Positions 14,888-22,488 of a stretch of 33,983 nucleotides of DNA are shown in pieces. How positions within the stretch are numbered: position 1 is the first letter of the stretch; each line of letters opens with the position of its first letter. This stretch comes from an uncultured beta proteobacterium (GTDB lineage Bacteria; Pseudomonadota; Gammaproteobacteria; Burkholderiales; Burkholderiaceae), in contig CAIMPQ010000060.1 in the NCBI GenBank assembly GCA_903843315.1, positions 1-33,983 of the forward strand, written 5' to 3'. The position numbers and the translations under genes were made by a program. The notes beneath the pieces are model-generated. The model worked only from the letters and a program-made list of their open reading frames with translations, did no database searches and was not told where the DNA came from.

Positions 14888-16255
14888 ATGCGTTCCAATT
14901 TACTCCGAATTTCCTTTTTACTCTTCATATGCACCCCATTGGCTTGGGCTGCTGGCGCAGATTCTGTAGATACCCACGAATATCGCTTGAGTAACGGCCT
15001 TAAGCTAATTGTGCGGGAGGACCATCGCGCTCCTACAGTGGCACATATGGTTTGGTATCGTGCGGGCTCAATGGATGAGGTCAATGGTCGAACAGGCGTC
15101 GCTCATGTACTTGAACACATGATGTTCAAGGGTACGAAAAAGGTTAAATCGGGAGAGTTCTCTCGTTTAGTGGCGGCAGTTGGCGGACGCGAGAATGCAT
15201 TTACATCGCGCGACTACACAGCATATTTTCAGCAAGTTGAAAAATCAAAATTAGATGAAGTTATTCAGCTGGAGGCAGATCGTATGTCTAATCTCAATTT
15301 TGATGATGCTGAGTTCTCAAAAGAAATTCAAGTAGTCATGGAAGAGCGTCGCCTACGTACTGAAGATAATCCAAGTAGCTTATTAAATGAAGCGATGATG
15401 GCAACTGCTTATATGAGCTCTCCTTATCGACACCCAGTAATTGGCTGGATGAATGATTTACAGAATATGAAAGCTACCGATGCACGTGATTGGTATCGCA
15501 GTTGGTATGCACCAAATAATGCAACGGTCGTCATTAGTGGCGATGTAGATCCTAAGCAGGTTCTAAGAACGGTAGAAAAATATTACGGCACTGTTGATGC
15601 CCACGAATTACCAGTGCGTAAGCCGCAAATCGAGCCACCACAAAAAGGAATCAAGCAGGTTCAGGTAAAGGCTCCTGCCGATAGTGCGCAATTGACTATG
15701 GCCTGGAAGGTCCCAAAGCTGGAGCCTGGGAAGCTTGATGATGTTGAGCCATATGCTCTTGAGCTTTTAACGGCAGTTCTAGATGGATATGACAATGCCC
15801 GCCTGAATCGCATCCTCGTAAAGCAAGAGAAGGTAGTAAATGATGTTGGAGTTGGTTACGACATGATTTCTCGAGGCCCAGAATTGTTTTTGATAAGCAC
15901 CACCATGGCCAAAGGTAAAACTGTGGCACAAGCTCAGGTAAGTATTCGTAAAGCACTGGAAGAACTAAAGCAAAAAGGTATTTTGGAGTCTGAGTTAAAA
16001 CGCATTAAGGTGCGCATTCTTTCCGATCAAATTTATAAGCGTGACTCTATTTTTGGTCAAGCAATGGAAATTGGCAGCACCGAAATGGCTGGCTTTTCCT
16101 GGAAAGACATCGACTATATGTTGGAGAAAATGCAAACCATTACGCCTGAGCAGGTTCAGGCCGTAGCCAAGAAATACCTGATTGATGAAGGTTTAACGAT
16201 TGCCGTACTAGATCCTCAGGTCCGTCAATCTGATGCAAATAAGGAGAGCAAATAA
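14888..16255 (+). CDS. M16 family zinc metallopeptidase, active-type subunit (periplasmic)
   Basis: This 455-residue protein has a signal peptide (about 1-22, cleaved near A-W-A-A-G) and the inverted zinc site of pitrilysin-family peptidases, H73-V-L-E76-H77, with the third ligand probably E153 in V-M-E-E-R-R. Two M16 domains are present in the usual order. It partners the next gene, which lacks the zinc site; such an active/inactive pair is typical of M16B peptidases and is common in proteobacteria. The substrate is unknown. Its stop overlaps the next start (TAATG at 16253-16257). Confidence 0.92.
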   Translation: MRSNLLRISFLLFICTPLAWAAGADSVDTHEYRLSNGLKLIVREDHRAPTVAHMVWYRAGSMDEVNGRTGVAHVLEHMMFKGTKKVKSGEFSRLVAAVGGRENAFTSRDYTAYFQQVEKSKLDEVIQLEADRMSNLNFDDAEFSKEIQVVMEERRLRTEDNPSSLLNEAMMATAYMSSPYRHPVIGWMNDLQNMKATDARDWYRSWYAPNNATVVISGDVDPKQVLRTVEKYYGTVDAHELPVRKPQIEPPQKGIKQVQVKAPADSAQLTMAWKVPKLEPGKLDDVEPYALELLTAVLDGYDNARLNRILVKQEKVVNDVGVGYDMISRGPELFLISTTMAKGKTVAQAQVSIRKALEELKQKGILESELKRIKVRILSDQIYKRDSIFGQAMEIGSTEMAGFSWKDIDYMLEKMQTITPEQVQAVAKKYLIDEGLTIAVLDPQVRQSDANKESK

Positions 16256-17589
16256 TGCATGCTCTCAGAAATACGATTGGCATTTGTTTGCTTAGTTTTA
16301 GTGTCTTTAATAGTGCCTTTGCGATTTTACCGATTGAAAAATTGGACTCATATAACGGGGCCCAGGCATATTTAGTTCAAACTAAAACACTGCCAATGGT
16401 GGATATCGAGGTCAGTATTGATGCTGGGGACCGGTATGACCCCGTTGGTAAAAGTGGTCTCGCCGATATGACGGCAGCCCTCATGAATTATGGCGTTCGG
16501 GGTAGTGAAGGGCCTATAAATGAGGCTCAAATTGCAGATGAGATTGCTGATCTGGGAGCCAATATTGGGCTGTCGGTAAGTGGTGAACGTGCCACTTTGC
16601 GTATTCGTAGCTTAAGTAGAAAAGATTTGCGAGACAGGGCAGTGAGGTTGGCGGCAGCAATGTTAAGTGCACCTACATACGATTCAAAAATAGTTGAGCG
16701 CGAAAAGCAAAGAACAGTTACCAACTTACTTGAAGCAGAAACTAAGCCGGAATTTGTTTTGGAACGCCGTTTTAAAAAATCGGTTTATGGCAATAATCCG
16801 CTGGCAAACACTCCAAGTACTAAATCTGTTGCAGCAGTCAATGCTGTCGACTTAAAGCAATTTCACAAGCAGTTTTATCGCGGCGATCGCATGATTGTGA
16901 GCATTGTGGGAGATGTTGATCGAGCGCAAGCCAATGAAATTGTGCGTGCTTTACTGCAAAAAATTCCTGAATCTGGACCAGCGATTGCTAAATTACCAGA
17001 GCTACAACGCTCTCCTGTAGAGCCATTGGCGCAACGCGAGGTTCAAATCCCTTTTGATTCTCAGCAAGCGCATATTGCCATGGGCATGACGGCGGTAACT
17101 CGAAGCAATCCAGATTATTTCCCGCTCTTGGTTGGTAATTACATATTAGGCGGCGGCGGATTTGTGTCCCGTTTGATGGCTGAAGTGCGTGAGAAACGAG
17201 GCCTTGCCTATAGCGTCTTTAGTTACTTTGCGCCAGGCAAAGACACCGGTATTTTTCAGGCTGGCCTACAGACCAAGAATGATCAGGCCGTGTTGGCGCT
17301 TGAGGTAATGAGCTCAACGATTGCACAATTTATTGCTGATGGTCCGACCCCAGCAGAACTTGTTGCTGCTAAATCGAACTTGATGAATGGCTATCCATTG
17401 CGCATTGATAACAACCGTAAATTGCTCGATAACATATCTTCAATTGCTTGGAATGATCTGCCGCTTGATACGATGGATATTTGGACTAAACAAGTTGAGG
17501 CAGTGACTCTGGAGCAAGTCACCAAGGCTTTCCAAAAATATTTAGCAATGGATCGGATGCAGATTGTAGTGCTGGGTGCAAGCAAGTAA
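16255..17589 (+). CDS. M16 family peptidase homologue, probable non-catalytic partner subunit
   Basis: This 444-residue protein has a probable signal peptide (about 1-23, V-F-N-S-A-F-A) and both M16 domains. The H-x-x-E-H site is missing: the equivalent helix reads G-L-A-D-M-T-A-A-L-M-N-Y-G. The C-terminal substrate-binding signature E-K-R-G-L-A-Y-S-V-F is kept, as expected for the inactive chain of a heterodimeric M16B peptidase. Overlap of its ATG with the upstream stop favours equal synthesis of the two chains. A paired function with the upstream peptidase is inference from context. Confidence 0.9.
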   Translation: MHALRNTIGICLLSFSVFNSAFAILPIEKLDSYNGAQAYLVQTKTLPMVDIEVSIDAGDRYDPVGKSGLADMTAALMNYGVRGSEGPINEAQIADEIADLGANIGLSVSGERATLRIRSLSRKDLRDRAVRLAAAMLSAPTYDSKIVEREKQRTVTNLLEAETKPEFVLERRFKKSVYGNNPLANTPSTKSVAAVNAVDLKQFHKQFYRGDRMIVSIVGDVDRAQANEIVRALLQKIPESGPAIAKLPELQRSPVEPLAQREVQIPFDSQQAHIAMGMTAVTRSNPDYFPLLVGNYILGGGGFVSRLMAEVREKRGLAYSVFSYFAPGKDTGIFQAGLQTKNDQAVLALEVMSSTIAQFIADGPTPAELVAAKSNLMNGYPLRIDNNRKLLDNISSIAWNDLPLDTMDIWTKQVEAVTLEQVTKAFQKYLAMDRMQIVVLGASK

Positions 17590-17602
17590 GCTTACAAACA
17601 AG

Positions 17603-18223
17603 ATGATTAGCAAACCCATTCAAAGTCAAAAAACAGAGCCACCTAAGAAGGTACGCATCATTGGCGGCATTTGGAGAAGCCGTCTATTACCCGTTTTAGA
17701 TATAAGGGGATTACGTCCGACAACTGATCGTATTCGGGAGACTTTATTTAATTGGCTTGGTCAGGATTTAAGGGATTTGGATTGCATAGATTTATTTTCT
17801 GGTACCGGCGCATTGGGATTTGAGGCATCCTCTCGTGGTGCATCTCGGGTAGTGCTGTTGGAAAAAGATAAAAAAGCTTACGTGAATCTCATTCAAAATT
17901 TGGCTTTACTGCAGTCTTCACCAGTTTCAGGACAAGTTGATATTCTGCATAAAGATGGCTTGGAATATTTAACGCAACAGGCGGATCGATCAAGTAATTT
18001 AATTTTCATAGATCCACCTTTCCAAGAATTGCAATTGTTGGATCGAGCAGTCATCGAAGCAGGTCGGGTTTGTGACGATTCCCGTGGTGGAGGTATTTAT
18101 GTGGAATTTTCTGCAAATCGCCCTCGCGAAGAGGTAGAGTCCCTACTACCAGACTGGCATTGTGGAAAATACTTAGAGGCGGGACAGGTAAAAGCCTGTC
18201 TATTTCGAGCTGGAAGGGGCTAA
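17603..18223 (+). CDS. rsmD: 16S rRNA (guanine(966)-N(2))-methyltransferase RsmD
   Basis: RsmD methylates G966 of 16S rRNA using SAM. The 206-residue protein has the typical I-I-G-G-x-W-R-S-R start, the R-P-T-T-D-R-I-R-E-T-L-F-N-W-L segment, a SAM-binding motif D-L-F-S-G-T-G-A-L-G-F-E, and the N6/N2-methyltransferase motif I-D-P-P-F. I chose ATG 17603. An in-frame GTG at 17576 would overlap the end of the M16 gene and has no family support. It lies 36 bases upstream of coaD, a pairing widespread in bacteria. Confidence 0.95.
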   Translation: MISKPIQSQKTEPPKKVRIIGGIWRSRLLPVLDIRGLRPTTDRIRETLFNWLGQDLRDLDCIDLFSGTGALGFEASSRGASRVVLLEKDKKAYVNLIQNLALLQSSPVSGQVDILHKDGLEYLTQQADRSSNLIFIDPPFQELQLLDRAVIEAGRVCDDSRGGGIYVEFSANRPREEVESLLPDWHCGKYLEAGQVKACLFRAGRG

Positions 18224-18259
18224 ACTCTTGCCTGTAGCTGATAAAGCCTTAGGAGATTT

Positions 18260-18757
18260 ATGACTGTCGCTGTTTACCCGGGAACATTTGACCCCTTTAC
18301 TCGTGGTCACGAGGATTTGGTGCGTCGCGCATCTAGTATTTTTAGTGAGTTGATTGTTGGTGTTGCTTCGAGTCGTAGCAAGCATCCGTACTTCTCTTTG
18401 GAAGAGCGACTTGATATTGCTACAGAAGTTCTTGGGCATTACTCCAATGTCAAAGTTGTAGGCTTTGACGGCTTATTAAAGGATTTTGCACGCGCCCATA
18501 ATGCACGTGTCATTGTGCGTGGATTACGTGCGGTATCTGATTTTGAATATGAATTTCAGATGGCCGGTATGAATCGCTATCTTTTGCCTGATGTAGAGAC
18601 TTTGTTTCTAACCCCTTCCGATCAATACCAATTTATTTCTGGAACTTTCGTACGTGAGATCGCCTCAATGGGGGGTGATGTTAGTAAGTTTGTTTTTCCG
18701 TCGGTGGAAAAATGGCTGGCTAAGAAGATGGCGAGCAATAGCCAGAAAAAAGAGTAG
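18260..18757 (+). CDS. coaD: Phosphopantetheine adenylyltransferase
   Basis: CoaD transfers AMP from ATP to 4'-phosphopantetheine, the penultimate step of coenzyme A synthesis. The 165-residue protein has the nucleotidyltransferase motif Y-P-G-T-F-D-P-F-T-R-G-H17 near the N-terminus, the central V-R-G-L-R-A-V-S-D-F-E-Y-E segment, and the second nucleotide-binding motif with S-G-T-F-V-R-E-I-A. A good ribosome-binding site (AGGAG) precedes the ATG. Length is normal. Confidence 0.97.
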   Translation: MTVAVYPGTFDPFTRGHEDLVRRASSIFSELIVGVASSRSKHPYFSLEERLDIATEVLGHYSNVKVVGFDGLLKDFARAHNARVIVRGLRAVSDFEYEFQMAGMNRYLLPDVETLFLTPSDQYQFISGTFVREIASMGGDVSKFVFPSVEKWLAKKMASNSQKKE

Positions 18758-18774
18758 GGCCAGAGAGTGTCATC

Positions 18775-19041
18775 ATGGCTTTAATGATTACGGATGAATG
18801 CATCAACTGTGATGTGTGTGAGCCAGAATGCCCCAATGATGCTATTTACATGGGGCTTGAGATTTATGAAATCAATCCAGATAAGTGCACCGAATGCGTG
18901 GGGCACTACGATGCACCTCAATGTCGTCAGGTCTGCCCCGTCGATTGCATTCCATTTAATCCTGACCATACCGAATCTCAAGATCAGTTAATGGCTAAAT
19001 ACCGCTTATTAACGGCTAGCAAAAAGCCAAGCCCAGCTTAA
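18775..19041 (+). CDS. YfhL-type 2[4Fe-4S] ferredoxin
   Basis: This 88-residue ferredoxin has two cluster motifs. The first is C9-x2-C12-x2-C15-x3-C19-P. The second is C38-x2-C41-x8-C50-x3-C54-P with a further C58, the enlarged spacing being characteristic of the YfhL/Allochromatium-type ferredoxins. Such proteins carry low-potential electrons; the partner is not known here. Its neighbour coaD, 17 bases upstream, is a recurrent association in betaproteobacteria. Its stop overlaps the convergent pth stop by four bases. Confidence 0.94.
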   Translation: MALMITDECINCDVCEPECPNDAIYMGLEIYEINPDKCTECVGHYDAPQCRQVCPVDCIPFNPDHTESQDQLMAKYRLLTASKKPSPA

Positions 19042-19628
19042 GACTTGGAGTGCAACTCCAACATCGCTGTCTGGGCATCGCCCTTCAAAAATAGTGGCAG
19101 AATTTCTAAACCATTTTTAATACTGGTTTCTATGAGCTTTTGCTCGGACTGCAGCGGCCTGCGTAAAACATAATCAGCAACATCCATTACTCGCCCATCA
19201 CCTGCAATGTCCCTAGGGTGCCCAATGCCCAGGCGAAGACGCCAGTAATCAGCAGTGCCTAAATGGGCTTGTATGTCTTTTAGTCCATTATGGCCACCGG
19301 TTCCTCCGCCCAATTTAATACGTGCAGATCCGGGTTTTAGATCGAGCTCGTCTTGAACTACCAAAATATTTTCAGGAGTGATTTTGTGAAAACGGCATAA
19401 GGCACTCACAGCTTGACCGCTGAGGTTCATATAAGTAGCAGGCTTGAGTAGAAAAAGGTCATCACCTTCCCACTTTGCTTTGGCTACTTTTCCAAGAAAA
19501 CGTTTTTCAGTTTCAAAGCGAGCGCTTAATTGTTTTGCTAGGGCGTCAACGAACCAGAAGCCAGCGTTATGCCGATCTTCTATGTGTTCGTCTCCAGGGT
19601 TACCTAGGCCAACAATTAATTTAGTCAT
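19038..19628 (-). CDS. pth: Peptidyl-tRNA hydrolase
   Basis: Pth releases peptides from peptidyl-tRNA that has dropped off ribosomes, recycling tRNA. The 196-residue protein has the substrate-binding and catalytic residues in V-G-L-G-N10-P-G and R-H20-N-A-G, then V-V-Q-D-E-L-D-L (catalytic Asp), and the G-G-G-T-G-G-H-N-G-L-K motif. It lies downstream of rplY, with an intrinsic terminator between them, so it probably needs its own promoter or readthrough. The C-terminus overlaps the convergent ferredoxin gene by four bases. Confidence 0.97.
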   Translation of the reverse strand: MTKLIVGLGNPGDEHIEDRHNAGFWFVDALAKQLSARFETEKRFLGKVAKAKWEGDDLFLLKPATYMNLSGQAVSALCRFHKITPENILVVQDELDLKPGSARIKLGGGTGGHNGLKDIQAHLGTADYWRLRLGIGHPRDIAGDGRVMDVADYVLRRPLQSEQKLIETSIKNGLEILPLFLKGDAQTAMLELHSKS

Positions 19629-19660
19629 GATGGGAGTTTAAAGACTTAAAGGCTTTTCTA

Positions 19661-19698
19661 CAAAAAAGGAAAAAAGAAAGCCCGCTTTCGCGGGCCTT
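19661..19698 (-). terminator. Intrinsic terminator downstream of rplY
   Basis: On the minus strand, AAGGCCCGC and GCGGGCTTT (plus-strand 19677-19698) form a nine-base stem with one G-U pair and a GAAA tetraloop. It is followed by TCTTTTTTCC and a second T run. It lies about 30 bases after the rplY stop and just before the pth start. Confidence 0.85.
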
Positions 19699-19727
19699 CC
19701 TGATGCAAAGAATACGACCTAAGTGAA

Positions 19728-20378
19728 TTAAGCTTTATCTTTTGCAGGTTCAGCCGCAGCTGGAGCTGCAGCTGCCACAGGAGCAGCCTCTTCAACCTCT
19801 GCAACTTTAACAGCTGGAATACGTGCGTTAGCAAGAACAGGATTCTCTTGCTCAACATGCAATACCAAGCTAACGCCTTTTGGTAATGCGATATCTTTTG
19901 CATGAATAGAGTGACCCACTTCAATCTTGCTCAGGTCCACTTCAATAAACTCTGGCAAGTCTGCTGGTAAGCATGAAACTTCGAGTTCGGTAATGATGTG
20001 GCTAATAACGGCACCTTGCAGTTTCACAGCAGCTGAAGTTTCAGCATTCGTGAAGTGCAATGGAACGCGCATATGCACTTTCTCAGTCGCAGAAACGCGC
20101 TGGAAGTCAATGTGCAATACCAATGGCTTAAATGGATGCATTTGGTAATCACGTAACAACACTTGTTGTGTTTTTCCGCCGATTTCCAAGTCAAGAATAG
20201 ATGAGTGAAATGCTTCCTTGCGGAGAGCATGAAACAGTGCGTTGTGGTCTAACTCAATAACAGCTACTGGATCTTTACTACCGTAAACGATTCCCGGAGT
20301 CTTACCGGAATTGCGCAGACGGCGGCTCGCACCCGTTCCCTGTACGCTTCTTTCAAAGGCTACTACTTTCATATTCAA
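19728..20378 (-). CDS. rplY: 50S ribosomal protein L25 (long form, CTC/TL5 family)
   Basis: L25 binds 5S rRNA. The 216-residue protein is the long CTC/TL5-type form: an N-terminal 5S-binding domain (about 1-90; R-S-V-Q-G-T-G-A-S-R-R-L-R, then G-K-T-P-G-I-V-Y-G) and a C-terminal beta domain (about 95-185). It ends in an Ala/Glu-rich tail (about 190-216). The long form is linked to general stress in some bacteria, but that role is not shown here. It follows prs on the same strand and ends at a strong terminator. Confidence 0.96.
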   Translation of the reverse strand: MNMKVVAFERSVQGTGASRRLRNSGKTPGIVYGSKDPVAVIELDHNALFHALRKEAFHSSILDLEIGGKTQQVLLRDYQMHPFKPLVLHIDFQRVSATEKVHMRVPLHFTNAETSAAVKLQGAVISHIITELEVSCLPADLPEFIEVDLSKIEVGHSIHAKDIALPKGVSLVLHVEQENPVLANARIPAVKVAEVEEAAPVAAAAPAAAEPAKDKA

Positions 20379-20428
20379 TTCCCTAGTTAAGGTTAATTTC
20401 CGTTCGCGACCAAACAGAAAAGCCTTCG

Positions 20429-20434
20429 ATTATA
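20429..20434 (-). promoter_or_regulatory. Possible -10 box of a rplY promoter
   Basis: The minus strand reads TATAAT here, in the 130-base gap between the prs stop and rplY start. No good -35 lies at 16-18 bases; TAGGCA at 19 bases is the best match. The start site would lie about 45 bases before the rplY ATG. It is tentative. Confidence 0.4.
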
Positions 20435-20508
20435 TCGTGGGAAAGGGTATTTTTGCCTAGAAATGATGCAAAACTGCCAAAAATCGGGGTGAAACAGCGT
20501 TTTTTGGC

Positions 20509-21477
20509 TTATTCAGCAAACATCGACATCACGGAGTCACCCTTGCTAATGCGAGAAAGGGTTTCGGCCAGGATTGGAGCTACGCTTAATTGGCGGATTT
20601 TGCTGACTTTCATCGCTTCTGGGGTCAACGGGATCGTGTCGGTCACCACAAGCTCGTCTAATTCCGAGGCGGCGATACGAGCTACTGCACCACCGGATAG
20701 GACTGCGTGAGTACAGTAAGCAGTAACGCCCTTAGCACCACGCTCTTTTAGCGCCTCAGCGGCCTTACAGAGCGTTCCACCGGTATCGATGATGTCATCC
20801 ATGATGACGCAATGGCGGCCTTCTACTTCACCGATCAGATGCATGACTTCAGAAACGTTAGCCTTGGGGCGACGTTTATCAATAATGGCTAAGTCAGTCC
20901 CTAATTGTTTTGCCATTGCACGGGCGCGTACTACGCCCCCAATATCTGGGGAAACAATGATGAGATCTTTTTGGGTCTTCTGAGCCTGTAAGTCAGCCAG
21001 GAGTACTGGTGAGGAATAAATATTGTCTACAGGAATATCAAAGAAGCCCTGAATTTGGTCGGCATGCAGATCCATGGTCAACACGCGCTCAATGCCAGCA
21101 ACTGACTGGAGCATATTGGCGACGATACGAGCCGAAATGGCAACTCGTGCAGAGCGTGGGCGACGATCTTGGCGTGCATAGCCAAAGTAAGGGATCACGG
21201 CGGTAATCCGGCTGGCTGATGCGCGCTTAAGGGCATCAATCATGATCATGAGTTCCATCAAGCTGTCGTTGGTTGGCGCGCAGGTTGATTGAATCACCAC
21301 GACATTTTTGCCGCGGACGTTTTCTTGAATTTCTACTTGAATCTCACCGTCGGAGAAACGGCCAACAAAGGCTTTCCCCATCGGAAGATTCAGCTCCTTG
21401 GCTACGGCCTCGGCCAAAACGGGATTTGCATTCCCTGTGAATAGGGTCAATAAATCTGGATTGATGGAGGCGGACAT
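20509..21477 (-). CDS. prs: Ribose-phosphate pyrophosphokinase (PRPP synthetase)
   Basis: Prs makes 5-phosphoribosyl-1-pyrophosphate from ribose 5-phosphate and ATP for nucleotide, NAD, His and Trp synthesis. The 322-residue protein has F-S-D-G-E-I-Q-V (about 41-48), the flexible ATP loop Y-F-G-Y-A-R-Q-D-R (about 97-105), D-L-H-A-D-Q-I-Q-G-F-F, and the PRPP-binding loop M-D-D-I-I-D-T-G-G-T-L (about 226-236). I chose ATG 21477; the longer open frame upstream runs into the tRNA-Gln gene and is not coding. It is probably co-transcribed with ispE and the tRNA. Confidence 0.97.
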   Translation of the reverse strand: MSASINPDLLTLFTGNANPVLAEAVAKELNLPMGKAFVGRFSDGEIQVEIQENVRGKNVVVIQSTCAPTNDSLMELMIMIDALKRASASRITAVIPYFGYARQDRRPRSARVAISARIVANMLQSVAGIERVLTMDLHADQIQGFFDIPVDNIYSSPVLLADLQAQKTQKDLIIVSPDIGGVVRARAMAKQLGTDLAIIDKRRPKANVSEVMHLIGEVEGRHCVIMDDIIDTGGTLCKAAEALKERGAKGVTAYCTHAVLSGGAVARIAASELDELVVTDTIPLTPEAMKVSKIRQLSVAPILAETLSRISKGDSVMSMFAE

Positions 21478-21530
21478 AGGCTTTAGGGTTTGGTCGGGTA
21501 AAAGGTTGTCTTTATAGTTTCTACAGTATT

Positions 21531-21607
21531 TGGCAGGGGAAGAAGGATTCGAACCTTCGCATGCTGGAATCAAAATCCAGTGCCTTAACCAGCTTGGCGA
21601 TTCCCCT
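21531..21607 (-). tRNA. tRNA-Gln (anticodon UUG)
   Basis: The minus strand folds as a complete tRNA of 77 bases including an encoded 3' CCA. The acceptor stem is AGGGGAA/TTCCCCT, the anticodon stem CTGGA/TCCAG with loop TTTTGAT gives anticodon TTG, and the T-stem GAAGG/CCTTC has loop TTCGAAT. The 5' end is five bases from the ispE stop, and prs follows 53 bases downstream, so it is probably cut from a polycistronic transcript. Confidence 0.97.
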
Positions 21608-21612
21608 ACAGG

Positions 21613-22488
21613 TCAATCTGAAGAAATCAAATTGTAAGCGGGATTTTTATTTAACCCCCGAACAATCCGACTTAACCACCCTTTTGGAAGATTTTGCAAA
21701 AGATTTTCTAGTTTGGCGGTATCGGTCTTAGGGCCTAAGACGGCAAAAACGCTACTTCCAGATCCAGACATTCGGGGCTTAGAGCCCGGTAATATTTGGC
21801 TAATCCAATCCAAAGCTTGCTTCACTTCAGGACAAATCCGCATCGCTACAGCCTGACAATCATTCGTTTGAAACGACCACGGCGACGCAAGAAAGCCATC
21901 AATTGTAATCTGAGGGTGATCTCGGGTCAATTCTGGGTCATGAAAAATGCTTACGGTTGAAATTCCTTGATTGGGAAATAGGACTAAAAAATCTTGGGTT
22001 TCCAAGGCAATTTCTTGAATTTGCTCACCAATTCCCTCAACAAAAGCATTTTGGCCAAAGATGAAAAAAGGGACATCAGCACCAAGTTGTATACCCAGTT
22101 TGGCTAAGGTTTCTTTACTTAAGTGGAGATCCCAAAGGGCGTTTAGGCCAATCAAGGTACTGGCGGCATCAGAAGATCCGCCGCCCAAACCAGCACCCAT
22201 CGGAATTTCTTTTTTGAGGTCGATTTCAACGCCATTCTCAATTTGGCAAAACTCTTTTAATAATTTTGCTGCACGAACCACCAAATCACTTTCTGGGGGT
22301 ACGCCAGGAATGGGATTGATTCGACGCACTTCATTTTCTGGGATGAGTTTGAGGGTGAGGGTGTCGCACCAATCTATTAATTGAAAAACGGATTGGAGTA
22401 AGTGGTAGCCATCAGGACGACGTCCAACGATATGCAGAAAAAGATTGAGTTTTGCTGGTGAGTGCAGCGTTAAACAATTGCTAGTCAT
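21613..22488 (-). CDS. ispE: 4-diphosphocytidyl-2-C-methyl-D-erythritol kinase
   Basis: IspE phosphorylates CDP-methylerythritol in the MEP pathway to isoprenoid precursors. The 291-residue GHMP kinase has the P-A-K-L-N-L-F-L-H start (about 11-19), R-R-P-D-G-Y-H, the ATP-binding loop P-M-G-A-G-L-G-G-G-S-S-D-A (about 96-108), and the C-terminal M-S-G-S-G-S-S-V-F-A motif. I chose ATG 22488, which gives the normal family N-terminus and overlaps the preceding TPR-LolB gene by eight bases. An upstream in-frame start would add 13 residues with no family support. Confidence 0.96.
   Translation of the reverse strand: MTSNCLTLHSPAKLNLFLHIVGRRPDGYHLLQSVFQLIDWCDTLTLKLIPENEVRRINPIPGVPPESDLVVRAAKLLKEFCQIENGVEIDLKKEIPMGAGLGGGSSDAASTLIGLNALWDLHLSKETLAKLGIQLGADVPFFIFGQNAFVEGIGEQIQEIALETQDFLVLFPNQGISTVSIFHDPELTRDHPQITIDGFLASPWSFQTNDCQAVAMRICPEVKQALDWISQILPGSKPRMSGSGSSVFAVLGPKTDTAKLENLLQNLPKGWLSRIVRGLNKNPAYNLISSD

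Noticed and set aside
16255..17589. Second M16 gene as a degraded pseudogene because it lacks H-x-x-E-H
   Set aside because: The frame is full length, the R-G-L-A-Y signature is retained, and inactive partners of this type are normal in M16B heterodimers.
20476..20508. GCCAAAAA/TTTTTGGC inverted repeat just after the prs stop as a bidirectional terminator
   Set aside because: Only three G-C pairs are in the stem and the loop is 17 bases. It is A/T-rich symmetry rather than a stable hairpin.
21478..21573. N-terminal extension of prs reaching into the tRNA-Gln gene
   Set aside because: The extra residues translate tRNA sequence and leader, whereas the family N-terminus begins at ATG 21477.
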